Below are positions 6,213 to 12,593 of a stretch of DNA of 12,593 bases, in pieces. Below the pieces are notes generated by a model. The model had not been told where the DNA came from. It was given only the letters and a program-made list of their open reading frames with translations, and ran no database searches. Both the position numbers and the translations under genes were made by a program. The stretch is taken from positions 1 through 12,593 of the forward strand of contig CAMLEX010000056.1 in assembly GCA_946479055.1 (NCBI GenBank), given 5' to 3'. Source of the stretch: an uncultured Bacteroidota bacterium. Lineage in GTDB: Bacteria > Bacteroidota > Bacteroidia > Chitinophagales > Chitinophagaceae. Position 1 is the first letter of the stretch; each line of letters begins with the position of its first letter.

Positions 6213-6360
6213 ATGGATAACAGCCAATCCCTGGCAGGAAAATATGAACTGATAGATTTCCTTTGTCGGGACCCTGACGGGAAGATTACAAACTAAAAAT
6301 TACCAGGTGTCAGGCATGGCCTATTTTGCAATTATGCGCCGGGAATTAAAACAGGAGTAG
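6213..6360 (+). pseudogene. Remnant of a lipocalin-like domain gene (two frames)
   Basis: From the ATG at 6213 a 27-codon frame reads MDNSQSLAGKYELIDFLCRD followed by PDGKITN and a stop at 6294-6296. In the next plus frame, 6313-6360 reads GMAYFAIMRRELKQE and a stop. Together they resemble the N-terminus of small lipocalin-like proteins (pattern 'L-x-G-x-W-x-L-x-S-F-x-x-x-D-x-D-G-K ... G-x-M-x-V-x-x-M-R-R-x-R'), with a frameshift and a loss of roughly ten residues between the halves. The remaining two thirds of such a gene are missing. A GCGGAG-like stretch lies just before the ATG. The similarity is from memory of the family pattern; an alternative is that the first part is a chance 27-residue frame. 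Confidence 0.35.
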
Positions 6361-6394
6361 AAAAATAATATCATTTTAAATTAAAGCTCTATAG

Positions 6395-7504
6395 CTAATC
6401 TTCATCGTTAGGATTAACTTTTTCCCATAGAGCGGCTTCGCCGGAAAAATTTATTTCTGTTAGCAACGCATCAAGATTGTGCAGCGATTTATTGTAACGC
6501 TCTTCTGTTTTCTTTTTCTTTAACAGTTTAAAAAGAAGCTCAGAAGCCCTGTTTTTCTGCATATAAAAATCAAGGGAAAGCCTGGTTTTGTCAGCGTCAA
6601 TTTTTTCAAGTGTAAAGTATACCGTGGTTTTTTCGTCTTCATTGGTTTCGCTAAACTCAATTCTATCGGGATGGTAAGCATAACTGCTGGCATAAATAAC
6701 TGATTGTCCGTTGTCCATTAAACAGCGGCATTTAGTTCCTACACGGGGCAGGTAATGACTGACCATTTCTACTGCTTTTACTCCTTCCTGCCATCGGCTG
6801 CGGTAGTTAAAATCGCCGGTTGCATGAAAAAGTGTGATGATATCTGTATCATACTCTTTGGTAAGAGAAAACATTTTTCTTTTTTGATCCAGGTGTAGCC
6901 TTGGAAACAGCTCTGGCTGTATTTCTTTTTTTAACTGGCCTAGCTGTGTGTAGTGAAAAGGTATTTCTCCTGCTTCGGTGTGTTTGCTGCTGATGTTCCA
7001 TTGCATCCACTGCTTAAAGTCGGGTGGATGATCCGTCAAAATATTTTTGGTTACCAGCCAGTATTCATGCTGTTCAATATCGTTTTTCAGAAGCTGGTGC
7101 GCTACAATAATATCCTTCCCGATAAGCTTATTAAAGTTCTTTACATTATAACCGGTAAACTCACCATAGTGGGTAATTACTTTTAAGGTCAGAGTGATAG
7201 CGGAATTGCAGGCCTTGCATTGACAAAAACGGCGTTGCTCATAAGCAATCAAATGCTGGTGAAAATCACAGAACATTTTTTCAACCTGCTGATACAATTG
7301 AGCCAGGTCGGGCGAATCGCCGAATTTGTAGAAAAGAATAGCGTCGCCTTCTATTTCAGAAACCTCGAGTCCCATCTGGTTGGCATTGATCAGGGTATCC
7401 AGCAATTCCTGTATGATAAGACGGCTATGACTAATTTCCGAATCGTTCACAAACCGGGTAAAGCCACTTATATCAGGAATGAAAAGCAGCCCTTTGTTTT
7501 CCAT
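6395..7504 (-). CDS. DUF2652-type protein: class III cyclase-like domain plus START-like domain
   Basis: A 369-residue cytoplasmic protein. The N-terminal part (about 5-190) has the layout of a class III nucleotidyl cyclase. FIPDISGFTRFVN (Asp11) and EIEGDAILFYKF (Asp54) give the two metal-binding Asp positions, and HYGEF (112-116) is the usual 'H-x-G' strand. A C-x-C-x2-C cluster (Cys94, Cys96, Cys99) precedes it and may bind zinc. In the segment corresponding to 'G-x-x-V-N-x-A-x-R-L' (129-139) the transition-state Asn and Arg are Ile133 and Gln137, so normal cyclase chemistry is doubtful. The C-terminal part (about 208-325) resembles an SRPBCC/START-like fold, and the tail is charged. The family is common in Bacteroidota and its function is unknown. 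It is transcribed divergently from the TPR/HTH regulator, across 155 bp. Confidence 0.8.
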   Translation of the reverse strand: MENKGLLFIPDISGFTRFVNDSEISHSRLIIQELLDTLINANQMGLEVSEIEGDAILFYKFGDSPDLAQLYQQVEKMFCDFHQHLIAYEQRRFCQCKACNSAITLTLKVITHYGEFTGYNVKNFNKLIGKDIIVAHQLLKNDIEQHEYWLVTKNILTDHPPDFKQWMQWNISSKHTEAGEIPFHYTQLGQLKKEIQPELFPRLHLDQKRKMFSLTKEYDTDIITLFHATGDFNYRSRWQEGVKAVEMVSHYLPRVGTKCRCLMDNGQSVIYASSYAYHPDRIEFSETNEDEKTTVYFTLEKIDADKTRLSLDFYMQKNRASELLFKLLKKKKTEERYNKSLHNLDALLTEINFSGEAALWEKVNPNDED

Positions 7505-7606
7505 TTCTCTTTTAAAGTTACTAACTGTGGAAGGTCTGAGAGGTTTTTGTTGAAGATATGCTGGCGGTGGTTAAAGCTTCATCAATCTAACCGGAATATT
7601 CCACTA

Positions 7607-7638
7607 TTGTTCCTGCAGCCCTCCTTCAGATAATTTTT
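7607..7638 (+). promoter_or_regulatory. Candidate promoter of the TPR/HTH regulator gene
   Basis: A TTG (7607-7609) stands 21 nt before TAATTTTT (7631-7638), which matches TAnnTTTG except for the last base. The ATG at 7660 follows after 21 nt. The spacing fits Bacteroidota promoters. The region 7505-7659 is shared with the divergent DUF2652-type gene, for which I see no equally good promoter. Confidence 0.4.
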
Positions 7639-7659
7639 TTTACTAATTTAACTGCAATT

Positions 7660-9447
7660 ATGACCACCGCCCGGAAGATCAACATTTACTGTCTCTTTAG
7701 TTGGCTTGCATTAGTAATTCAATACCATCCTTGTTGTGCTCAGACTGAATTAGATCCTGGCAAATGGGTAAAAGAATTAGCCGATAAAGACTATAAAAAA
7801 AACGAAGCTGCTAAGCGCCTTAATGAAGTATTATATAAGACTGATAGCACTAAAGCCTTTCAGTTCCTGGATGAAGTAGCTCAAAAAGGAAAGTCAAAAG
7901 GATATCATTTCCAGGTACGCTTTAATATTCTCAAAGCTGGCATCATTTATACAAAAAACGCTTACTACGAGTTTTACCAGGATCGGAAATCCATCAACCG
8001 GGATTCGATCAGGCAGCAGCTTGTGAAATTATATTCCGCCGCGATTGATATGGCTTACCGGTCAGAAGATGACTTTCTTATAGCCTATGCGAGCTATTCT
8101 TATGGTAGCGTTATTGTCATGTTTGGAGAAGTCGGGCTTTCTGTTATGTACGCCAAGAACGGCATCGATCTCTATGAAAAACTTTCCTATCCCGTTTTGC
8201 CGGGGGAATACCAGTTCCTGGCCGAACTGCTTTTTAAAGTGAGAGAATACGATCAATGCATTTATTATGCAAAAAAAGCAGTGACAGCCTGGCAAAAATC
8301 TTCGAACGAGTACAAACCGTTTACAGTAAGCTGCATGAATACGGTTGCTTTGGGTTATCACCGGCAGAACATGTATGACTCTGCATTTGTATTTTATAAC
8401 CAGGCCCTGCACCTGGCCAAACAGATCAATAATCCTGTCTGGGTGGGAATTGTTTCCGGGAATATGGGGCAGATTCTTTATATGCAGGGGAAATATGACA
8501 GCGCCTATGCATGGCTGAAAATGGACTATCAAACCAGTAAAGACTCTGGTTTTTATGATAATGCTGCTAATTCTTTGCAATGGGCAGCAAGGGCCAGTTT
8601 GGCAAGAGGCAATAAAGCGGAGGCTTTGGCCGAAGTAAGAGAAGCATTTCAATTACTGGGAGTGTGGCCGGATGCTGGTTATTTAAGGAATGCCTATTAC
8701 ACCACCACGCAGGTCTTTAGAGAAATGGGTAATTATGATAGCGCCTTTTATTACAATAATCTTTATGCTGCCATAAATGATTCACTCGAGAAAGTGGTAG
8801 CTACCAGTAGCCTGGCTATTTCAAAAGCAAGATTGAATGATGAAGCAAGCCGGTACAATATTCAAAACCTGAACAAGGAAAAAAAGTCCCAGCTATTGCT
8901 AAGGAATATTTTGGTCGCAGGCCTCATCGTAGTTTTTTTAATTGCTTTATTAATTATAAACAGGCAACGACTAAAAGAAAAAATAAAAACGGAGAAATCA
9001 GAGCAGGAAAAACTCCGGATGGAACAAGAGATCGCTTCTGCCAAAGAACAAATGAAAATGTTTACCGATAACATCATTGAAAAAACAAGCCTTATCGAAA
9101 AAATGGAAGCACAGGCTAAAGACAAAGCGGCTTCGTCAGAACAACAAATAATTATTTCGGAACTCAGCCAGCAAACCATATTGACCGAGGAGGACTGGCT
9201 TAAATTCAAAACATTATTTGAAAAAATTCATCCCGGTTTCTTTATTAAGCTAAAACAAAAGTTTCACGATATCACAGTGGCTGAACAAAGAATGGCGGCT
9301 CTTATACGGCTAAACCTGACCATGAGGCAGATGGCATCTATGCTCGGCATATCTACAGATAGTGTTCGTAAAACAAGACAGCGGCTGAGACAGCGGCTTC
9401 AGCTCAGCGCTGATGCAAGTCTTGAAGATAATGTAGCCTCCATTTAA
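7660..9447 (+). CDS. Membrane-anchored TPR regulator with C-terminal helix-turn-helix
   Basis: A 595-residue protein. Residues 1-28 form a signal peptide (cleavage near PCCAQ). The periplasmic part (about 30-400) carries TPR-like helix pairs, for example YDSAFVFYNQALHLAKQI, YDSAYAWLKMDYQTSK and YDSAFYYNNLYAAINDS. A transmembrane helix follows at about 417-433 (NILVAGLIVVFLIALLIIN). A charged coiled coil runs from about 436 to 500 (KIKTEKSEQEKLRMEQE). The C-terminal HTH (about 538-583: ITVAEQRMAALIRLNL, MRQMASMLGISTDSVRKTRQ) is the LuxR-like form common in Bacteroidota. The protein probably senses something in the periplasm and acts on DNA from the membrane. The neighbouring targets are likely the membrane peptide and the large surface protein downstream, preceded by phased repeats at 9485-9546. 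The ligand is unknown. Confidence 0.88.
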   Translation: MTTARKINIYCLFSWLALVIQYHPCCAQTELDPGKWVKELADKDYKKNEAAKRLNEVLYKTDSTKAFQFLDEVAQKGKSKGYHFQVRFNILKAGIIYTKNAYYEFYQDRKSINRDSIRQQLVKLYSAAIDMAYRSEDDFLIAYASYSYGSVIVMFGEVGLSVMYAKNGIDLYEKLSYPVLPGEYQFLAELLFKVREYDQCIYYAKKAVTAWQKSSNEYKPFTVSCMNTVALGYHRQNMYDSAFVFYNQALHLAKQINNPVWVGIVSGNMGQILYMQGKYDSAYAWLKMDYQTSKDSGFYDNAANSLQWAARASLARGNKAEALAEVREAFQLLGVWPDAGYLRNAYYTTTQVFREMGNYDSAFYYNNLYAAINDSLEKVVATSSLAISKARLNDEASRYNIQNLNKEKKSQLLLRNILVAGLIVVFLIALLIINRQRLKEKIKTEKSEQEKLRMEQEIASAKEQMKMFTDNIIEKTSLIEKMEAQAKDKAASSEQQIIISELSQQTILTEEDWLKFKTLFEKIHPGFFIKLKQKFHDITVAEQRMAALIRLNLTMRQMASMLGISTDSVRKTRQRLRQRLQLSADASLEDNVASI

Positions 9448-9457
9448 TTCCCGCATT

Positions 9458-9487
9458 TTGGTTGAGACTCAGTGATTTTTAAGTTTT
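9458..9487 (+). promoter_or_regulatory. Weak promoter candidate upstream of the surface-protein genes
   Basis: A TTG (9458-9460) is followed after 19 nt by TAAGTTTT (9480-9487), a TAnnTTTG box with one mismatch. If used, the TTTGTC motifs would fall at the transcription start and in the leader, about 130 nt before the ATG at 9618. No better candidate was seen between 9448 and 9617. Confidence 0.25.
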
Positions 9488-9546
9488 GTCCCGTTTTTGT
9501 CCCCTCGCATGTCACCACTTTGTCCGACGCATGTCACCACTTTGTC
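9485..9546. promoter_or_regulatory. Four phased TTTGTC motifs with a 22-bp direct repeat (candidate regulator site)
   Basis: TTTGTC occurs at 9485-9490, 9496-9501, 9519-9524 and 9541-9546, with start-to-start spacings of 11, 23 and 22 bp, that is about one or two helical turns. The last two copies end an exact 19-bp direct repeat, CGCATGTCACCACTTTGTC, at 9506-9524 and 9528-9546 (period 22 bp). The element lies between the HTH regulator gene and the genes it probably controls. Same-face spacing is typical of cooperative binding by a protein. The alternative is a plain tandem duplication without function. Confidence 0.5.
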
Positions 9547-9617
9547 GGTTGTAAAACTTGCACTTCGCTATTTCAGTAACCTAACTTAACCGCACGATAA
9601 TTTTTTCCTGCTGTGTT

Positions 9618-9782
9618 ATGCCAAAGAAAAAAACTTCAATCATCGTCATCGCATTGCTGACTTTATTATTGATTGCCCTGGTGATTTGGTTTTTTAATAA
9701 AAAGATTGAGAACATTGATAAAGCGTATACCGGCAGTTTGGACTCAGTACAGCATTTCAAGCCCGCGCTCCGGGAAGGTTAA
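9618..9782 (+). CDS. 54-residue single-pass membrane protein
   Basis: From ATG 9618 the frame reads MPKKKTSIIVIALLTLLLIA and continues LVIWFFNKKIENIDKAYTGS to a TAA at 9780-9782. A basic start (KKK) precedes one strongly hydrophobic helix (about residues 7-26), followed by a 28-residue charged tail that should face the periplasm. There is no lipobox and no cleavage site, so it is a membrane-anchored peptide. It lies 170 bp after the TPR/HTH regulator gene and 21 bp before the large surface protein on the same strand, so it is probably co-transcribed with the latter. I recognise no family. It may be an accessory or sensing partner of the surface protein or of the regulator; this is inference from position. 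Confidence 0.6.
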   Translation: MPKKKTSIIVIALLTLLLIALVIWFFNKKIENIDKAYTGSLDSVQHFKPALREG

Positions 9783-9803
9783 AATAATTAAAACCAAAAC
9801 AAA

Positions 9804-12593
9804 ATGAAACGTTTTTTACCCCGTCAATTGGCATCAATTTTTAAAATATTCTTTGTCTTATTATGGCTCATAAATGGTACTGAACTTTTTGCACAGGGTG
9901 TCGGGTTAGTGAAATGTTATGCTGACAAAGATCAGGATGGATTTGGTGATCCAAATGATTGGGTATGGGTCGATGCTAGTTTCGGGTGTCCATTATTTGA
10001 CAGCCGTCCCGGAACATCGAATGATCTGGATTGTGACGATAATGACAAAGACGTTAATCCGTTTACAGTATGGTATGAAGATAAAGATAATGATGAATTT
10101 AAAACTGGAGGAACTATAACAGGATGTACAAGGCCTCCGGGATACAGGTTAAAAAGGGAATTACATTTGGGGGGGACTACAACATCAAGTTCTCTAACGT
10201 GTGGTAATGGAGTAAGTATTACACGAACTTTTGATAATGTTTATGACTTTGACGATTTTATTCCAAATACACTTTCAGACTTGCGTGTATGGTATATTGA
10301 CCATGATGGAGATGGGTTTCCTGGTGATATCAATTTCTATTTTTTCTCATCAGCACATCCTTTGAACAGTACCAACTATGTTGGTTTTGATAAAGGGTTT
10401 AATGGTACTGCATCCTTTTGCAATGTTAAACAAGATTGTAACGACTTTGATCCGCTGTCTAATATAGACAAGGAATGGTATCTTGATGCCGACGGTGACG
10501 GGTTCCCTTTAAACAGCACCCCTGAACGTGTTCAATGCCAAAATCCGGGCGCAATTTACAAGACCAGGGCGCAATTAATAGCATTAGTTGAAGACTGCGA
10601 TGATACCGACCCGGCGCTTTATCCGGCAACATGGTATGAAGACCAGGATGGCGACGGGCTTAGTACAGGAAATGCTATTGTTGCCTGCGGGCAACCGGAC
10701 GGTTATATATCCCTCCCAGGCGGACCTTCTCTCATTGATTGCGATGACACTGACCCCGACGCTACTATTGATCAGGAGTGGTATCCTGACTCCGATGGTG
10801 ATCGCCATGGAGGCACGAGTATCAGGGCTTGCAAACGTCCCGCAGGGTGGTTTAAATTCACCGAGCTTCTGTCGGTCAGCGATTGCAATGACAATAACGG
10901 AAATATTCATCCCGGTGCTACCGAGTTTTGCAATGGAATAGACGATGATTGTGACAATCTGATCGATGAAACGTATTGTTGCCCTACCGGCAATGTCCTG
11001 TATGTAAATGCATCCAATACGGGTGCACAGGACGGAACCAGTTGGGCAAAGGCTTTCAAACATCTGCAGGATGCATTGGAAACTGCAAGGCGCTGCGATA
11101 GAGTAACAGAAATATGGGTAGCCGGCGGCAGTTATTACCCCGATGAAGGAGGTACAGCGCTCAATAACAATGTCAATTCTTCGTTTTCGCCCAGGGATGA
11201 GCTGGCAATTTATGGCGGCTTTGCCGGAACTGAAACCATGCTTTCACAACGTAATCTTTCAGCAGCTCCAAGTATCCTGAGTGGCGAAATTCAACAGGAT
11301 AACAACAATACAAATAATACAAACAACATCGTGATGCTGGATAATGTCAATGGTTTTGTGCTGGATGGATTTACTATCCGGGATGGCTATTCGCAAATTG
11401 TATTTCCCGTAAACAAGGGAAGAGGTATTGGTATCCTTGTATTGAACAGCAATGGAGTACGGATAAGAAACTGTATCATCACGCAGAACACAGGTAATAA
11501 TGGAGCCGCCATTACCAACGTGAACTCCAACCCAGGCTATATAAACTGTGTTATCACCGGCAATACTACTGCGATTGCCAACGGTGCTATCTGGAATGAT
11601 AATGCATCACCAAGCTTTATCAATTGTTCGGTTGCTGATAATGCCATCACGGGCAGCGATTTTATTGTTATCCGCAACACGGGTACTTCTTCTCCCATTA
11701 TTGTTAATACCATAGTAAGGGGAACCAGCCCGGCAATGAGTGGAGGCACACCAGATGTAGCCCATTCACTGATCCAGGACGAATCAGTATGGCCTGGTAC
11801 AGGTAACATCCTTGGAGACCCGCTGTTCGTAAATGAAGCTGTCGGGAATTTGCGTTTGCAGCAAGGTTCTCCTGCTGTAAATGCTGGTTTTAATAATCTC
11901 AATTCTGAAGACAAAGACATTGAGGGCAATCCCCGTAAAATTGGAATAATTGATTTGGGAGCATATGAATCACCTTATACTTGCTCTGATCCGTCACTAT
12001 GGGTAATAGATAAGGACGAAGATGGTTATTACTCTGGCGATCCGGTATCGGCCTGTGAGGCACCGGGAGAAGGATACGTTGTTAAGAGCAATGAACTCCC
12101 GGGCGATTGCAATGACGATGATAAAACGATCAATCCAACAACTGTCTGGTATATCGATACCGATAATGATGGCTATTATCGTACCGGTGTTGTTTATGGA
12201 CCAACATGCACACCGACAGGACCATCCTTTAATACTACCACCACAAAAGGACCTGATTGTAATGATAATGACGCCACGATTAACCCCGAAACCATTTGGT
12301 ACAGGGATGCGGATAAAGACGGTTATAATAGTACATTTTTTGTTACTCAGACTTCCTGCACGTCACCGGGTCCTGATTATGTTACTTCAACCTTGGGAAG
12401 CGACTGCGATGATAATAATGCCGCCATTCAGTCGCCTGCACCAGAAGTTTGTGATGGAATAGATAATGATTGCGATGGTTTTGTTGATGAGGGAGTAAAA
12501 TCGACTTTCTATCGGGATGCCGATACTGATGGTTATGGCAATCCAAATGTTTCAACCCAGGCATGTTCTGCTCCTACCGGATATGTTTCCAAC
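9804..12593 (+). CDS. Large secreted protein with Asp-rich calcium-type repeats, beta-helix domain and MopE motifs (runs off the window)
   Basis: My translation from ATG 9804 is open for 930 codons to the last base. A signal peptide (1-31, ending ELFAQ) leads into modules of the form 'W-Y-x-D-x-D-x-D-G ... C-x-x-P-x-G-Y ... D-C-D-D-x-D-x-x-I-x-P'. About six copies occupy residues 38-389 and at least four lie after residue 733. Between them, residues about 399-724 form a parallel beta-helix (YVNASNTGAQDGTSWAKAF, EIWVAGGSYYP, FVLDGFTIRDG, ending IIDLGAYES). Two MopE-type motifs, FCNGIDDDCDNLIDE (375-389) and VCDGIDNDCDGFVDE (882-896), close each repeat block. The Asp-rich loops should bind calcium and stiffen a secreted or surface-attached rod. 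A type IX secretion sorting domain is expected beyond the window but is not visible. A-rich leader, no clear ribosome binding site. Confidence 0.9.
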   Translation, partial: MKRFLPRQLASIFKIFFVLLWLINGTELFAQGVGLVKCYADKDQDGFGDPNDWVWVDASFGCPLFDSRPGTSNDLDCDDNDKDVNPFTVWYEDKDNDEFKTGGTITGCTRPPGYRLKRELHLGGTTTSSSLTCGNGVSITRTFDNVYDFDDFIPNTLSDLRVWYIDHDGDGFPGDINFYFFSSAHPLNSTNYVGFDKGFNGTASFCNVKQDCNDFDPLSNIDKEWYLDADGDGFPLNSTPERVQCQNPGAIYKTRAQLIALVEDCDDTDPALYPATWYEDQDGDGLSTGNAIVACGQPDGYISLPGGPSLIDCDDTDPDATIDQEWYPDSDGDRHGGTSIRACKRPAGWFKFTELLSVSDCNDNNGNIHPGATEFCNGIDDDCDNLIDETYCCPTGNVLYVNASNTGAQDGTSWAKAFKHLQDALETARRCDRVTEIWVAGGSYYPDEGGTALNNNVNSSFSPRDELAIYGGFAGTETMLSQRNLSAAPSILSGEIQQDNNNTNNTNNIVMLDNVNGFVLDGFTIRDGYSQIVFPVNKGRGIGILVLNSNGVRIRNCIITQNTGNNGAAITNVNSNPGYINCVITGNTTAIANGAIWNDNASPSFINCSVADNAITGSDFIVIRNTGTSSPIIVNTIVRGTSPAMSGGTPDVAHSLIQDESVWPGTGNILGDPLFVNEAVGNLRLQQGSPAVNAGFNNLNSEDKDIEGNPRKIGIIDLGAYESPYTCSDPSLWVIDKDEDGYYSGDPVSACEAPGEGYVVKSNELPGDCNDDDKTINPTTVWYIDTDNDGYYRTGVVYGPTCTPTGPSFNTTTTKGPDCNDNDATINPETIWYRDADKDGYNSTFFVTQTSCTSPGPDYVTSTLGSDCDDNNAAIQSPAPEVCDGIDNDCDGFVDEGVKSTFYRDADTDGYGNPNVSTQACSAPTGYVSN
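9915..10970 (+). repeat. First block of Asp-rich protein repeats (about six modules)
   Basis: Modules begin at CYADKDQDGFG, VWYEDKDNDEF, VWYIDHDGDGF, EWYLDADGDGF, TWYEDQDGDGL and EWYPDSDGDRH. Most end in a D-C-[DN]-D motif; the second ends in YDFDDFIPNT. Module 2 has Glu in place of the conserved Gly of its DxDxDG loop and no DCDD pair, so it looks degenerate. The block ends with the MopE motif. Divergence between copies shows they are old duplications at protein level, not recent DNA repeats. Confidence 0.8.
10998..11975 (+). other. Parallel beta-helix domain region inside the large secreted protein
   Basis: Residues about 399-724 show the pectate-lyase-like pattern of secreted proteins: an opening DGTSWAKAFKHLQDALETAR and EIWVAGGSYYPDEG, then turns rich in Asn/Gly/Ile such as GFVLDGFTIRDGYS, GVRIRNCIITQNTGNNGAAI and PGYINCVITGNTTAIANGAI. 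It closes with LRLQQGSPAVNAG and RKIGIIDLGAYES. These are usual for adhesin-like or polysaccharide-contacting proteins; no catalytic residues can be assigned. Confidence 0.75.
12000..12593 (+). repeat. Second block of Asp-rich protein repeats (at least four modules, cut by window end)
   Basis: Modules start at LWVIDKDEDGYY, VWYIDTDNDGYY, IWYRDADKDGYN and TFYRDADTDGYG, with GDCNDDDKTINP, PDCNDNDATINP and SDCDDNNAAIQ as closing parts. The third module is followed by the second MopE motif (882-896). The fourth is cut by the window end at APTGYVSN. These copies are closer to the common consensus than those of the first block. Confidence 0.8.

Noticed and set aside
7220..7633. 137-codon plus-strand frame across the start of the DUF2652-type gene and the divergent promoter region
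   Set aside because: Most of it is antisense to the conserved PDISGFT and EGDAILF segments; no start signal.
8062..8652. 196-codon minus-strand frame inside the TPR regulator
   Set aside because: Antisense to well-supported TPR coding sequence, with no motif of its own.
9506..9546. Two-copy 22-bp repeat as a CRISPR array
   Set aside because: Only two copies with a 3-bp gap, no spacers and no cas genes; better seen as a regulatory or tandem repeat.
10584..11063. Antisense and alternate-frame ORFs within the large secreted protein (also 9919-10119, 11537-11929, 12022-12462)
   Set aside because: The Asp/Gly-rich repeat codons leave other frames open by composition; the plus frame from 9804 is continuous and has signal peptide, MopE and beta-helix patterns.

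Overview
The window reads as chromosomal DNA of a member of the Bacteroidota, most likely close to Chitinophagaceae; this is inferred from gene content, not from a marker gene. Supporting signs are promoter-like elements of the TTG-N19..21-TAnnTTTG type, A-rich leaders with little Shine-Dalgarno signal, a TonB-dependent receptor, a DUF2652-type protein, a membrane-anchored TPR/helix-turn-helix regulator and a large secreted protein with calcium-type Asp repeats and MopE motifs.

Layout. 1-458 (minus) is the N-terminal part of a TonB-dependent receptor cut by the window edge, with a good promoter behind it. About 460-1630 holds no convincing gene: two weak ORFs, a long imperfect inverted repeat followed by a T run, and AT-rich DNA. 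1663-4077 (plus) is a tight four-gene DNA-alkylation-repair operon: an AraC-HTH/O6-alkylguanine methyltransferase fusion, a 2OG-Fe(II) oxygenase of the Oxygenase-NA type, an 81-residue Ada metal-binding-like protein and AlkB. A perfect -7 box and a 7+7 bp dyad lie just before its first start codon. 4078-4896 (minus) is a secreted SMP-30-like beta-propeller whose stop codon abuts the alkB stop codon. 5221-6114 (minus) holds two small proteins of unknown function. 6213-6360 (plus) looks like a two-frame remnant of a lipocalin-like gene.

6395-7504 (minus) is a DUF2652-type protein with a class III cyclase-like domain and a START-like domain. Divergent from it, 7660-9447 (plus) encodes a membrane-spanning regulator with periplasmic TPRs, a coiled coil and a cytoplasmic helix-turn-helix. 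Behind it come a stretch with four phased TTTGTC motifs including a 22-bp direct repeat (9485-9546), a 54-residue single-pass membrane protein (9618-9782) and the start of a large secreted protein (9804 to the window end, 930 codons visible). The latter alternates Asp-rich DxDxDG/DCDD modules with a parallel beta-helix domain and carries two MopE-type Cys/Asp motifs.

Two units deserve attention. The repair operon looks like a rearranged Ada response in which the HTH and methyltransferase are fused but the metal-binding methyl-sensor domain is a separate, altered protein. The regulator / membrane peptide / surface protein cluster looks like a locally controlled cell-surface system. Neither can be proven new from sequence alone.
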